This document shows, one piece after another, positions 47,166-61,728 of a stretch of DNA of 64,000 bases. Each line of letters begins with the position of its first letter. Position 1 is the first letter of the stretch. The position numbers were made by a program, and so were the translations under genes. Under the pieces are notes generated by a model that saw only the letters and a list, made by a program, of their open reading frames with translations, had not been told where the DNA came from and ran no database searches. This stretch comes from Polyodon spathula (lineage: Eukaryota > Chordata > Actinopteri > Acipenseriformes > Polyodontidae): the NCBI RefSeq assembly GCF_017654505.1, contig NC_054559.1:13209147-13273146 (forward strand), written 5' to 3'.

Positions 47166-50100
47166 CAAAGTGAGAGTAAATGTCGGATTGTGGCGTTGCA
47201 GTTCTTCAGGCAACCTTGTTGGTTCTTTTTTTTTTGTGAATGAAAGGAGATTGGGGTGTGTTTTAATGAAATAAATACTCCTTTGTGGTAGATTGCTTTG
47301 AGCAGAAATTACCACCCTCCATAAGAGCCTAACCTCAGATCTTTACACTCCATAACAGAGCTACAACAGCTGTAAAAATCTGTTTTTGTCCTGCTTTTAC
47401 CATGTCTTTCCATATATAATCCAAGTTGTTGTTGTTGTTGTTGTTTAAATAGTGTCATTATAGCTTGCAATTTAGCCTTTTGTGTTACACTAAATCACTA
47501 AAACAGCATGTTGCAGTTATTTTTTATATATCGTTTATCCATGAAAATAAATGGTCACTTTTATGGTTTCTGACTGCTTTTAGAGGTTTTCTCACTAAGC
47601 TAAAGGAGCAGTTCACTTTCAAAATGTCGGATCTTGAAAGCCCTCTGCAGCATGAGCTGAAGCTCACTAAAGCAGCAACTATAATCTCCTAACAATGACA
47701 GTGTGCTGTGATTTACAAACCAGAGGTAAAAGGGAACAGCAGGAGGGGATAACATGCAGGTGTAGATCCCCATTTCAGAAATGACTGGGAAAGTAAATCC
47801 ATGTAGTCTTCCACCTGAACTTGTGTTTAACCCATTCTGTGTGCGTGTTTCTGTGAATACCTAAATATTAATTGTTGAATTAGTTATCCTTACCAACTTT
47901 TTCCTTCTGTAGTTAACAAGTCAGACACAGCTCAAAAAAAAAATACTACGCACACAAGGGCGTCAGTGTTTTCAATAACAACACTGCATCACAAGCCTTG
48001 ACTTTTATACATCTCCCTGCTTGTTTTAATAGGTCTAATGAAATGAAGCACTGTGGCATTGTACAGGAATTAATTATCCCCTGTAATCCATAAACACAGA
48101 GAGGATTTCTTTCTGGGGATCTGTTGAATATTAAAAGCAGACTTAATCTTTACCTTCCAGCTTTATAAAACCTTGGATGTTCTCAACATGTGTGTGTAAT
48201 TTCCTTCAATCTTTGCTCAGCTAAATCTCTAGGCAATGCTTTGCTGCATTGAGACAAAGGTTTCACAAATTGTTAGAGGGTATTAAGGGGACACAGTCCT
48301 GTAATGTTGCCTATTATTCGACCATGTTCTGGGAAGACAGTGTTTGGCTTGGCCGGCAGATAATCAAAGTATGGCTTATGCATGTTTTACTCTTGATAGC
48401 TTCTGATACTGATTGTGCCAAGGTCAAGTGTCAGCTTCTCCTTTTGTGCGGGATCTGGGTTTTAAAAATAATTTTTAAAGGTGCTGCTTGGTTTGCTTTT
48501 CATTCCATAGAAATGCGTTAAGTATACAATTCTGAACAAGCAGCATTTGTAGTGCACTAAACTTTTCGCTTTGACCTTTTCAACATCTTTGAGTTCCTAC
48601 TGTATATTGCTTTACAGTACTGCAGTCAACCAGCATTCATTTCTCAAGGCTATACATTTGCAAAGATGTCTCTCGGTGACTCATTGACATTATGTAATCC
48701 ATTGTAACCCATTGTATTTTGTGATTAACTGTAGTCTCATGGCATTAACTCTTTCACTCTTTTAAGCCACATATAGTAATTCCCTGAGCAGCTAGTAGCA
48801 CAACCCAAAACAATAAGAGACCTTTAATGTTGCTGTTAGATATTAGGATTTCTGTTGAATCAGGTCTTTTAAAAAGGGAGGCTGCATGTTGCATACTGGA
48901 TGCATTTGTTTGTGATCAAGGGGAAAGAGTTAAAAACCACAGAAACCAGCAAAGTTCCTTGAATCGCTGTGCTTCAGTATGCATAGCCACAGAGAAATAT
49001 ATAATCACCTGGCAGAAAAGCTTATACTGAATTTCCTCTGGATTCTTAGCAGGAGCTATTTAAGGATTTTTACGGCTGCGCTAAAATTCACACGACAAAA
49101 ACCCATACCTACATTCTATATATTGAGAAAGAAATAGTTATTCTAGTGAATAGTAAATATGGACTGGAGAGGAGGGCACTAACATTGAACCCACACTAGC
49201 AGGAGCCCACACTAACAGGCATTGCAACATGCGCACATTCTGTTTTGTTAAATTGACTGCAAATTTGAAATTATGATAGATATGTACCATCCCACTGAAG
49301 AAGCATAATGCAGAAGTGCATGATTATAGCTTTGCACCCTTTCAATTGATTGCAGCCATGTTAGCATCTCAAGCAATCCAGAGTGGTACCTATGCAATCT
49401 GTGTAAGTGGGCAACCCAATCACACAGTGTCCAGAATAATAATAAACAATGTTCTGAATGGGGGAAAAATGCAGTTGCTATCACCAAGAAGCCTACAGTG
49501 TGCCTGCCTTGATTGTAACAGAGTGTGTTCTGTTGTTGTTTTCAATTGTGCCTATTGTCTTCAGTGTTTTTTATGATAAACTCCAGGCATGTGGATGTGG
49601 TCAGCTTTGATTGATGCTCTGAACTGTGCGATTCCATATGTTTCTTAATAAACATGCATTTACTGGGACTGTATGATTCACTTATGAGACGGGTGTCAGG
49701 TATTACATTTGGCGTTCCAGCTGTGTTCTGTGATCCCATGGGCCACAATGTTTCCCTGTCATATTTGTACTCCTGGGAATGATTTACACAAGCGGTGACT
49801 GAAGCTGAGCAGTGTTGTGTAAGACCCGTGACTAACGTGTGTGTGTTTTTTTTTTCTTTAAGTTCAGGCAAGAACTGTTAGTAACCACATTTTTTACCAC
49901 GACTAATTAAAAATGTCAAGTGCATATTTAATTGCTAGCCACAATTATATAGTAGTATCACCTTAATATGTTTCTCATTTATAACTGATGCAGTTGTCAA
50001 ATGCATTTGGGATTACATAGCAAGTCGAAAAAATTTGATCTATTTAAACAATCGGACAAAATATACATTATACTTTTACATTAAAAGTGATACCAGTTCT

Positions 50101-50776
50101 ATCATTATTGCTGTTGTTATTGGCAAGATGTTTACTAAACCCCAATAATTGAAAGGTTATGGACTGATACATCATTTTTAACAAACAGTAAAAGCATAGT
50201 GAGGCAGATTTAAGTGTCTCTGAGATCGTTTTTTTGTGTTGTTTAAATACCCTACCATTAATACCATTTCCACTTCTCCACAATCATAGTGACGTTCCCT
50301 GCAATTTAATACAGTATTAGTTTTTTTTTGGTTACAGAGGAAGGCAGACACCAAGGCTCTCTGCATAGCACTGTCTATTTCAGTTAAGTTGATTTTCCTT
50401 TTTTCCCCCTTAATTGTGTTCTCGTGAGGGTAAGCATAGGATTTTCATTAATATTCTTCACTGTTTGTTCCAGTTGTAAAGCTGGCATGCAAAAGCTCAA
50501 TTTGCAGTAGAATGGCCTATATGTAATCATTATTTTTAATTACTCCACTCGAGCTGTTCTTGTTAGAAATAGTAACCCAATAGTAGTATCTTTTATATGG
50601 TCTGCTACTTCAGCAAAAGCATAATGTATTTTTACAATTATACTGGCATTGAACTGACGCAAAGTAAGTACATAAAACATGTGCTTTAGGACTGGAGTTT
50701 CAAAGGACATTTTTGAAGCTCCAAGGAAAGAAAACATAATATGAATTACTGTATAATTTTAAGAATGTTTGATGAT
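47166..50776. other. noncoding stretch, nothing firmly recognised
   Basis: (TTG)n at about 47428-47442. Around 49640-49720 an AATAAA, a terminal CA and a TTTGGCG motif loosely recall an LTR end and primer-binding site (see findings). No supported gene. Confidence 0.45.
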
Positions 50777-50777
50777 G

Positions 50778-50842
<65 letters not shown>
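50777..50842. repeat. (AAT)22 microsatellite
   Basis: Pure ATA tract. Confidence 0.95.
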
Positions 50843-53800
50843 CCTACTCACAGCAACAGCTTGGAAAGAATCTTTTATTGAGAAGGACGTTCCGGTTAAA
50901 TCCAGGAGGGACGCATGAGGCTTATCAACGCATTTAATGAGGTTTCCACATTTGCTCATTTTCAAGGTGGTTGTCTCCAGTGTTAACATGTTTTCCCCCT
51001 TGGAGATATTATGTATAAACTGAGTTTCAAGTCAATGTGAAGAACCTGTTTTTCCCCTCAATATAGTCACCAAGCCAAAAAGTTTGTCCACTTGCTTTCT
51101 TATAATTTGACCTCTTCATAATTATATACAAATGCAGTGATTTGGCCCCAGACTCTTATCTAACTGAATAAAAATGTGTGATTTAGGCTTTATATTAAAT
51201 GTACCAGCTGTAATCGGTTCATACGTTTTTTTTAAAAGGGAAAAAAGAACAGAGCACAACATTGTCCTTTTTAATTATTTTTTGTTTGAATTTGTTTGGT
51301 GTTTTTTTTTTTTTTTTTAATTAATTAATATCCTCTTGTCAACATTGGCTTAATTTCTTAAAGACATGCAGAAAAAGCTGAGTAAAGTACCAGTAAATCA
51401 TTTCAGTTTTGCTTGTAAAAGAGAAAAACAAGCAAAAATAAAACTGCAATTGTATTCCCAAACACATTCAATTCCTCTGTAATTACCTTAGTTAAAATGT
51501 ACATCCCATTAACACAGAGAAGAGAAGCTAGCAGTGATTAATCATAGATGTCCAAAATTCCTTACCAGTAACCAAGCACTGGTTGGCTTTGGAAGAGAGC
51601 ATACCGAATAGAGGTCATTTAAAAAATAAAAGCATGAAAACTTACTTGGATCGATATTTTATCTTTTTGATTAGTGCCAAGAGATTGACACTAAAGACCA
51701 CACATTTCTGATTGGAGATGTTGTTTTCAGACTGAAAGGTCGAGCAACGTCAACAAAACGGTTGACCTTTTCATGAGTTTTGTATTGCAACAGAAAAACG
51801 TAGCATTCTCGGAACATCTATAAAGGAAACTTATGCTTAATTTCCTAATGTACTGCAGAAGCAGATTCTAATAGTCAGTAATACATTTATGGAATAAGAA
51901 CCGGCATATTGGGAATTTGCATTAAATGCAGCCTGATGTTGGTAGTCTGTGCCATAACCAAAATGTTGTGTGGCTTGCTTCATTGATTTTCTCCGTTAGC
52001 ACTTACAGTGGCAGCTTTGCATTGAGCTTCATATGGGATAATGGGCTGTGGAACTTGTGGAATGCGATGCCCTGCCTCATTGTGTGCATTGATTGGTTCA
52101 CCACGTGTGTCTTCTCAAGCATATTCAGTAGAAATATAATACAGTAGGAACTGCAAAGGGTCTCCTAGCAGAATGAAGGATATCATCCCTTTTATATTAC
52201 AGCAATCACTGTGGTCATGTTCTGCCATGCATCAGTCACACATCACTCCCCTGTTGCTCTTGAAATTCAATTGAGTCCATTGTGATATTCCACACAAAAC
52301 ACAGTAAGAAAACAGTCTATACTAACCTCTGTACCTTTCATTTTTTGTTTCCACCTTGAGAAGTAAGTATCTAATGGATGCTGGTGGGAGGGGGTTCTCT
52401 CTGTAATTACCTTTGTCCTACATGCTCTGAAAATGATTAGATGGTTTACATTCATGTTTCTGTTAATCCTTCACAGTACTGTGGAGAAGTATGGCTTCCT
52501 CTGTGTAAGGTGAATACAACATTTCAGCAGTACTAAATTATTTAAAGAGGGAAATGAGTGATAAATGATGGCATTCGAGTAAGTATTCCACATGTGATTT
52601 TCATGAGGGTCAGCTGATTTACCAATTCTCATGAACAGAAAAGAAATAATGACTTTCACTGTTCACACACACACACACAAAAAGTAAATAGAAGCTCAGA
52701 TATTAATGCATGAAAAGCCTTCCTTGTAGATTGGGGTAGAAAACATGTCACGCTAAGCATGGCCTGATTTGCATAAAAATGAGTGAGCTTTACTTAAGAT
52801 AATAGGGATCAGAAAGGAAGTTTTTGGCAGAGAAATCCATTTGCTTGACAAAGTAGTCTCGGAGCATTCTATAGTCATCTTAGAGAGATAAACATGACAA
52901 AGTAGAGCATTTTGTTTTCTAATTATCTTAATAATCTAGATTCTCAAATAATCTTCATTATTTCTTTTTTGAATAACAGCATAGTTTAGAAATATATTTA
53001 CTATAAAGTAAAACTCACAATTTTAAACTAGTTAAGTTCTTCATTTTAAAGATGTTCATCTAAGCTTAATTAAAACTGTTACACTAAAATATAATGCATG
53101 TCTATTTTAACGTTTCTGATTTCTGTTACATTCCCCAAATGTAGTTTTAGCTATAGAGACATGCTTCTCCACTCCTGAAACCTTCTTGCTACTTCAACAC
53201 TAACATTGTACTTCACAGAGAAAAACACAACTGTGGTCCAGATACCTCATAATTCCCAGTGTTCAAGAACATGCAAAATGCCAAGTTTGACTAAGATTAG
53301 AACCATGTTTTACTACACTTCAGTGGCATTCTTTCACTTTGCTTTTAGAATGCCTCAAGGCAATGCCCTGGGGCAAAAGAGAGTTACATTACTAGATTTT
53401 GGCATTGGTCACACTTATCACTTCTGTGAGGTCTTGTAGGATACTCTCATATTTATCGACAGAAAATGAATACTGGAAAAGATTAATTAAATAAAGATCC
53501 TGGAATTATACAAAGCATTAATGCTTTTATGGCAGGAATTCTATTGCAGATGCGAACACTGATACATACAATGGAGGTGGCTAAAGCTGAAAGATGGGTT
53601 TCTTGTAATAAAGGGTCAGCTTTTATTTTGATGAGTCTGGGCATTTTTAGTAGTATCCCAATTCTGCAGTTGCCAGTCACGCATTGACTTAACAATACAT
53701 AATCAGTTAACTTAGAAAAAAAAAACACAAACAAATGGGTTGTAAAACATTTCTATTTGTAGGAAATGTAATCTTGGCGGCTGAACCACGTGAATACTTG

Positions 53801-55482
53801 AGCTGCACTTTTCTCCTATTTTTTTTTTGCTGGAGGGAAAAGAGTTTACTAAAATAGGTAAGTAATTCCAATTAGTATTCGAATTTGCAAGACCCAAGAG
53901 TAATCAAAGCCTCCAGACCTCTGTATTTTAATTAGGATAATTGTTGAATTCATTATTTATAAATGAAAGTAACTGAGTCATGACAGTCAAAAGCCATTTC
54001 TGCTTTTATGTCGTGTGCTTCTTTAGCAGGTGATTGTAAATAATGCATCACTTAGAAAGTAGGTGTTGACATTACAGAGCGTATATATTTGTTACAGTCA
54101 GGTTCCAAATGTCCTGCAAAAGTTCATAAGTAAAAGTAATAAAAGCACAGTTAAACAAATTCATATATCTATACATTATGTATTTATTTATTTATTTATT
54201 TGTTTTAAAACATAGTAACAGGCTTTGACCAATGGCACATGAAAGGAGTCTATGCAAGTGGGCAATAAATCGATGTTAGTTGTCTTTTTAAAGAAACTGT
54301 ACAGTTCTTAATTATATTTTATTTAGCCATATATGGAAAGGCCTTTGATGCCGTAGTTTTAGAAGTCTTTTATTGTGTTATATGATAAACATAAGGGTGT
54401 GAATAATTTTAACAAATTGTAATAAAGTCTCGCCGTTTTCCTTCCCCCTTTAATGGCTATACTAACAACCACACAATTCATCTAACTTAGTGTATTTCAT
54501 TATGTTATAAGAGTAGATCTTGGATTCAGTTGATGGTGGTATTAAGATCTGCCACTGTTTAAATCAATTGAAAATACCACAATGCCCACTGGGCATTCTG
54601 GTTCATTTCCAGGGGTGTCCTGGTGGCATCACACCAGAATAAATAATCCACTGACAGCATTTTAACGAACCAATCAAGCCTTTGAGATGTCCAATTAAGT
54701 GCAGATTAAAAGGCAGCAGCAATCCGTTTCCAGTGGTATTGTTCAGGTTGATAATGAATAGAGGGCCTGGTTTGTATGTAATTATACACTGAGATTGAAG
54801 ATCTTGGCAGAAGATACAGAGGCTGCTTCAGTCAAGGTAGGAGAGGAAATAAGATGCTGATTAACATCATTAACAGAGCAATGGGGAAAATGGTGTATGA
54901 TTGGTCAGGGAACCTTTTCTATGACCTTCACCCCCATCCAAACACACAAACACAGCATTTCCCAAACAGACACTTTGTTCGCAGGTGAAGTTGGGGTGGA
55001 AGGATTTAACCAGCCATCAAACAGAATTGACAAGGGCCATTTATATCTTCCCCATGCATGACAATGACTGAATTTGAATGTAATTACTGACACAATTGGT
55101 TGAAGAAACGAGGATTATGACTAGAATGTTAAGAGGGAGAAAATGGTTTTGTTGTGGAGGTCATATTCCATTACAACAGGTAGAGCAGTCTTGTCTTTTT
55201 TTATTCAATACAGGGTTAAGACATCAGAGTGACTCGGGAACAATCTGTTAGATCCAAACATGTCTGTGATATATGTTTTATAATCCAAAGGGAAGAAATC
55301 CTAGAAACCACATGAAAAAATTGAGCCCAGTCAATTGATCTCATGATCTCCAACAGTGCATGTGAGTCTGTGCAGTGTGTGTGTGTAGGGCAGTGGGATT
55401 TAAATGGCAGCAGCATCATTTGGACATGTAATATACCCCAGTACTGGTTCAGTAACAGTGTGATTTTTGGTCAATGGAAACA
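50843..55482. other. long noncoding stretch
   Basis: No supported gene. A minus-strand frame at 50852-50989 ends at a donor-like GTGAGTAGG (see findings). T-run near 51302-51319, (CA)n near 52665-52680, (TTTA)n at 54178-54201, and a perfect 17-nt palindrome AATGCCCACTGGGCATT at 54581-54597. Confidence 0.45.
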
Positions 55483-55800
55483 GTATTTGTAGACCTGTCA
55501 AAGGGTTTCAGTGTGGTTGAACATACAATACTCAGAGAAACTTTCAACCTCAGGCATGCACAAGCTTTATCCTGATGTAGATCATGTCTGTCGAACGGAA
55601 CACAATGTGTCAATATGTGTTCCTCACAGCTACATATTAGCAGGGGGGTCCTCAAGGTTCTGTTCCTGTTTTATGTATTTCATACACTGGTGAAACCATC
55701 TTGCATCAAACAGTCTAACAGGTCAGATTGTTATATACGTGTGTGGGTTTAACAAGTTCTTAATAAATGAAAGACAATGCTCTTTTTGTGTGACTGGAAC
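55483..55800 (+). pseudogene. decayed non-LTR retrotransposon reverse transcriptase
   Basis: Three blocks of the reverse transcriptase domain can be read in order, with frameshifts between. VFVDLSKGFSVVEHTIL (55483-55533) matches the family motif FVDLSKAFDTVDHxIL, with the second catalytic-region aspartate lost. CLSNGTQCVN (from 55585) matches YLSNRTQCV. GVPQGSV (about 55644-55666, one base missing) is the family's GVPQGSVLGP. NKFLINERQCSF (from 55750) fits the later NxLxLNxxKT block. The FADD/YADD catalytic box expected between the last two is deleted, as the gap is only about 80 bases. In intact elements the enzyme copies the element RNA into a nick in the chromosome. Clade is probably CR1/L2/Rex-like, but I cannot be sure. 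Confidence 0.75.
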
Positions 55801-55808
55801 ACATTTAC

Positions 55809-55829
55809 TTTTTTTTTTTTTTTTTTTTT
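55809..55829. repeat. T21 homopolymer
   Basis: T run inside or just after the reverse transcriptase fossil. Confidence 0.9.
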
Positions 55830-56700
55830 GGCAATGGGAAAATATTTTTCTTAGTTGGACTGTTGTCACAAAAAAAGGCATTTGGTTTAGAAAGAGGATC
55901 CATAATAGAAGCACAGTACTATAGATTTTACTACATAGTTTAATAAGCCTTTCTCAAACTCAACAGGTCAGATAAGCAGGACTGAAGTCAGTAGGGATAA
56001 GTATGGGATGGTGTTAAGGTTACTTGACCACAACTTACAACATAGCTATAAAACCTGGTTGATGTGAATAGTTGGCAGTTAAAGGAACTCTTTAGTGCTA
56101 GTGTTAGAATCCACCTGCTAAGTTTGTATCTCTGCAATGCATGTTATTTCTATTCATTGCAACACAGCCAACTGATTCTCTAAGCCTCCCAACATTGACT
56201 AATACAGCTAAAATGTACAGCTAAAATGAAAACACAAAGCTAATTTCACAAAAGTTTTTGTTGCAAAAATGTTCAGATGTTTTTCTTTTCCATCCTATAA
56301 GAAATATCTTGCTGGGATTGTTGTCGGGTACATTTTGACCAGCTGTCCCCACGACAACACTTTCGCTCCACTGCAATAAATAAAAGTAATACTGTTTCTG
56401 TTACCTTCACAACGTTTTTAATCAAAAACTTTTCCTAATAGCTTTAAGCATGTCTTGTTCTTCTTGAACTGCCGTGAGTAAATAGAAAATAAGCTCAACT
56501 TGTTTTAAATGATTTGTCTTTTATGCTTGGCATGCATCGCAATTTTACATCATTACCATTAATTCCATTTCTGATGATTCCAGTGGGAAAAGATCACTTT
56601 GAAAAATCCTGCAGTTCCTTTTGACAGGAGCAGAGCATTGAAATCCCCTCTCGGACTGAGCTGCTGAGCCTGACATCTCATTATTTGGCTCAGCTGTTTC
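55830..56700. other. noncoding stretch, start may be LINE remains
   Basis: The first 90 bases may continue the LINE fossil. (AGCTAAAATGTAC) is repeated twice near 56208-56229. Nothing else recognised. Confidence 0.45.
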
Positions 56701-56716
56701 CCATTCACCTTCACCC

Positions 56717-56775
56717 TGCTAATTAAGTAGCTCACTGAATGTATTATTCAGAGTTTGATTGCCACACCAGTGTTA
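56717..56775 (+). other. ancient noncoding pair, copy 1
   Basis: Aligns by eye with 61729-61785: CTGCTAATT-AAG then TGAATGTATTATT (identical 13-mer), AG and TGATT, ending ACACC versus TCACC. Both are homeodomain-core rich and non-repetitive. It could be a duplicated conserved noncoding element or an old repeat. Confidence 0.4.
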
Positions 56776-59700
56776 CTGAGGGGCTTCAGAAAAAAAAAGT
56801 CCCATTTGATAGGATTGCTGGGAGGTGAGTGATACCCTAACCTGTTGGGGATAAGGAAACCAGACACAGGTTATTGGAAAGAGCTGACAGAAGGTAGCAG
56901 CAAGTGTACTTATGTATGTATGTGTACCTGCTTGGGCTCAAGCATTGCTTTTGTCCTCATTTGAAGGTTATTTGGTCGCCTTTCAGTATGACTTTTTGAC
57001 CTTATGAGGTGAGGATCTTTTTTGATTCTTATGATGGTCAGTACTGAGTTGTTTGGGCTATTTTATTTTTTCCTTCTTGGCAAGCCAAAAGGTTTCTATC
57101 TTATTGGAAGCAACACTTTTACCATGATATAGTATTACAATCTTCAGTTGCCAAGAAGCCTCAAAAGTCCATTTGTTATTTTTTTTGTTTTTTTTTAATA
57201 TTTGGTACCAAGATTACTCTATAGTTATACCAATTATTTTCCCAAAGAATAGTTATTTAAACATTACTGGGTAACACATTAATTTTAATAAGTTCACATA
57301 TTAAAAGAAAACAACAACAAAAAAACGCTACTTACAAACAAAATGAGTATTTTACTAATAGGAAGTGTTCTAGATTATGCACTATACCTGGCTAATGAAA
57401 ACTGATTTCGTTGCGTGTGTTTGCGTGTGTGCGCATGCGCTTGTGTGTGTGTTTGCATGTGTGTTTGGGTTTTTTTCAATCATATTTTTCTTTGCTCTAG
57501 TGGCAGAAGCCAGCTGCAGGGCAAAGCTTCACTGCACAGTAAAGCTCAGTGGACTTTCACTGCTAGAGGCATCTCTCTCCTCTCCAACAGGAGGCAGGGA
57601 GTAGAGCAGCTAACTTTAGTCCCCATAGAAAGATTGTGCATTTCAGTAGGATTTAATCAAAGGGACCCCTGTGAAAATTAGATTTGATGTTTTTACACAT
57701 TCCCCAGGCTTTCCCAACCATTTTTACATATGGAAGCATTGTAATTCCTTTTTATTTTACTCTGTGCATATACTGTAGACGTATCCATTGCTGTATTCAC
57801 AGCACATGTTTCAATCACTGTTGGCCAGTTAGGTACACTGTGCACGGTCCATGATGTCATCCTTTATTTCATCCTTACCAATGTTTCTAAAAATGAAACC
57901 ATGGGTGTACGAGTGACACATCCAATTATCTTTGTTATCTAACTGCGAATCAGTGACCTTTTGTAGGGCCCTACTTGACCACTTGGGATTATAAAGAATG
58001 TTGTTGTCATTTTACATGTCTAGGTTATAGTTCCCCTCTTACCATTCTATCAGTCATATCCATATGCTTCTAGTAAGCCAAAGTAGTTTGTGTTTTAAAT
58101 TTGGTGTCAACTGCACCAAGCCAGTAACGTCTACACCTGTGGAATGCTCATAATTCCCTAATGCATGCTTTATGTCTGGGAATATATACTTCTAATAAAG
58201 GTGAGTGAGGCAGACTGCAATCTAATATGGGTATTGAACTACATCATAAAGATTGAACCTATTTTGTCACCTTTAAAGCTGCCTAATGTTCAGTACCACT
58301 GCATGCCAAAAACAATTACTGGAAGGCCAGTACTAATGAAAACTCCCTCTTCTGTGTCCATTATTGCTTAATTATGTGGCTGTTATAGCTACAGCATAGT
58401 GTATTACTGACAGTGGATACCTATACTTTCTGCAGGCTTTAACTGTACTGTCAATATATTGATTTTGCAAAAGGGAAGCTTGCATTTAGATAAATTGTTA
58501 TGGGAAAAAATGTTCTTTTTTTTTTTTTGTTAAGTCATATACCAGTGCTTCAGTATCCAAAACTACAGTACATAGATAAGTTGATGATTTTGAGAATGTT
58601 TTGGACTGAATAAGCATCATCTTTTAATGCAACTTGTGGCAGCTGAAAACAAGTAACAAAATATGAAATTCAGGAGCTTATAATAAAACAAACACATGAA
58701 CATGTCATGAGAAGTTGGCCAGTTTTAATGGCGCTTTGTACTGGTGTTTGGCAGGGTTGCCCAGAGTCACAGTCAAAGTGAAGATTAGCTGTGCCTTGCC
58801 TTCACTATTTTTTGCCACATATTTATGCATTTAGTAAACAGTGTTAAATGCAGATGTTTAAAATGTGAGGAATAGTCTTGATAAATAATTGTGGGGATAA
58901 ATGGGGGTGAGAACTTAATGAAGACACCAAAAGGTTGTATCTATATAGGAACAGACAGGTGAGAGTGAGGGCAGGAGGTGAGGCAGGTTAACAGTTGAAA
59001 AGAGAAGGATTGTATTTTGAAGCTGCAGAAATTGGTAGAGAAAGCAAATCAAAGTTTTTGATGTACCGACAAAAAAAGACTTTTCAGTCTGGGAGGCTGT
59101 AGGAGTTTTTAGCACCTTGCTTGGCATCAACATTACCCCAGCTGCCAGCTATGAACGAATATGATTGAGATGGCTTTTGATAAAGCTATAGATAGATTTC
59201 AAGTACTTCTGTTGAGTAACTTAACCTTTTCAGTGCCTTTGACCAGCTATCTTGTCTTTTCCTAAAGTGAAAATAGCAAGATGTCAATATATGTATGTTG
59301 TAATTTAAAAATAAATAGGAAAAAACTTTGGTAGCCATAAAAAATACATGGTTACGTTTTCTTTGGCCCTGTTCTCACTGGTAAACTAATCTTGTGAGTT
59401 TTTGAAGCAAATTAAGTTAAAATTAAACAGAAAGTGTTAAAGAAACAAGAGTGGGTATGATTGGTTGCTATGTAAGCTATGCCATTTAATGTGTCTGCAG
59501 TAAAATTGCATTAGCCTTGTGTTTGCTGTAGATTTATATCCAGTTCATTTTTTTTTCTTTTTTTTTTTTTTTTATTTATTTTTTTTTCATTCTGTGACCT
59601 GGTTCAAATCTCAGAGGGAATCGGTTATCAGCCTAGCATCTTGATAAATAACAAGACCATCCATTCACATTTACCTAACGCCACGACATTCAATAATGTT

Positions 59701-61728
59701 TGGGTTGTGGAATTACATGTTTCTGGGTTGCAAGTGGACATTATTCCTTGCTGGTTGTAAATGAATTACTTTCCAACCAGGAAAAACAAAAACAATTTTT
59801 ATTGCACGTGATGATAAAACCATGTGAAACGCTTGGCTGTTGTTTTAATTAATACAATGTTTTCATCAAATCTGATTTTATTTATTTATCTACCTCTCCG
59901 TGAGACCGTGAAGATGAAGCCCATTTCATTTGCAAAGCTTTCACAGAGATGGAGCCAGATCACAATCAAAGACTGTGAAAAGACACACAGCTTTCAAATC
60001 TTGTTTACTTCACAGCTGGGAATGGAGTGGTTGAAAGCAGTATGCTCACTAGATCATATTTGTTGAGATCTTTCAGGGGAACAAAGCAAACACCTGGTAC
60101 TTTTGATAGTTGTTTCGGAAGGATATAGTCAAGTTCAGTTATGTTAGTCACAAGAACTAGCTTTTCTAGTGTAGCGCTTGTTTACCTGATCTTGTTGGGG
60201 GATTGACTTGTGAATGAGAGGGTCTCTCCTCTCTACTGGCAAACAACGTGTTTCTCTACAAATAGTTCAGTTCACAGGGTTTTCTGGGAAATGTCGGTAG
60301 AACACTCTTTAGGGAATGAAAAAATAATTCAAAGACAATACAAAACAGCTTGGAGATTTTAAATGGTACCCTTAAGTAATGGCAGATTTGAACAGCTTGA
60401 ATGAGAGTGTTAATAATTGATGAAGGGAGCTGCTCACAGAGTTCACCCTACACTTGGATTGGAGTGATATTACGCACTATTAATATCTTTGGTCTATTAA
60501 TAACTCAACCATAAAAAAAAAAAAAAACTACATTCATTACATTCATGGGGAAAGGTTAAGCCATATATTAATTGGTATCAACATATATAAAATAAGTAGG
60601 CAACTATAGGTGCAAGGCAGTATCGACATGGCATTTTTCATATGTGTCTCTTCCCTCTTGTTCAGCTTTCCTTATTGATATTTTTGATGCTGCTAAGTTG
60701 CAAGCAAAACAAGTTTTTACACTGCAGCACACAAGAGCCTCTTTCTGATTGTATACACTATAGGTAGGTAGGTAGGTAGATAGATATATGCTGTAGAGAC
60801 AGGCACCTGTTTCAACTCGAACAATTTATCGGGAGATACATGGCCCTACATACTATAAAAGCTAATATAAATTATAATTGTTTGGTCAGTCAGTGTACTG
60901 TATATGACTTTGAGATATTTAGAAGGTTTCCTGATGTGAATGTAATTCTAGTGTGGCTCATATTTTATTTTATAAACCAAAATCACTATGTTTTTTTCTG
61001 GATTCTCTTCACATTCAGTCTACATTTGGTATGTGATGTAACTGTGGGGAAATGTTAAAATAGACATTAATCCAGTTGCGGACTCACGGGCAGGGCAATT
61101 TCCAACTAAAGTACAGCAGGCTCTGTTGAAGGCTGGAATATATTGGTTTCTGAAACATCTAGTGGATTAATTCCCAAGCAAGCCCAAGCTGTTGTAGCTG
61201 TGGAATGATTATCATTTTTACTAGTTTGAAGGACAGTGTAAATGACCATGCAGGAATATTGAATCAGTGCTGTATTAGACAATGTTGATGTACTTGTTAT
61301 CTTTTATTAACTTGTTGATTTCTGAGCACAGCCTGGAAATAAACGTGTGTTAAAACGCAATGGTCTGCCATTTAACCAACCTAATATATAAGCCCATTAA
61401 GTGTGTTTCACCACTTTTGAGAGAAAGCATGGGCATGGCTCTCGATCCTCATTACAAAAAAACAATATTAGTTAATTCGTGCTTTAGAGCTCTTCCCTAA
61501 TGCAGGCTTTTAACAATACCATCACTGTCTGTGACAGCTTGGGATTCTGAGCAATGCATTATTAAATTTAGCTACAAATCCTAAACTAGGCCAGAAAAAA
61601 AAAAAAAAAAGACTGCTGCCTCTTTAAATAGAAATCTGAAGTCTTATGAAATTGGATAGCCTAAGCTGCATTAATCTTTTAGTCTGTCATCAGATGCCTC
61701 CTACTTAGGACTGCTAGATGGCTTTTAC
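56776..61728. other. long noncoding stretch, nothing firmly recognised
   Basis: GT-rich segment at 57412-57470, T-rich segment at 59549-59588, (TAGG)n at about 60762-60779. Segments at 59880-60060 and 61070-61260 are balanced in composition and free of repeats, so could be conserved, but nothing proves it. Confidence 0.45.

Noticed and set aside
59600..59625. GGTTCAAATC, a tRNA B-box match
   Set aside because: No A-box at the right distance and no cloverleaf; follows a T-rich run.
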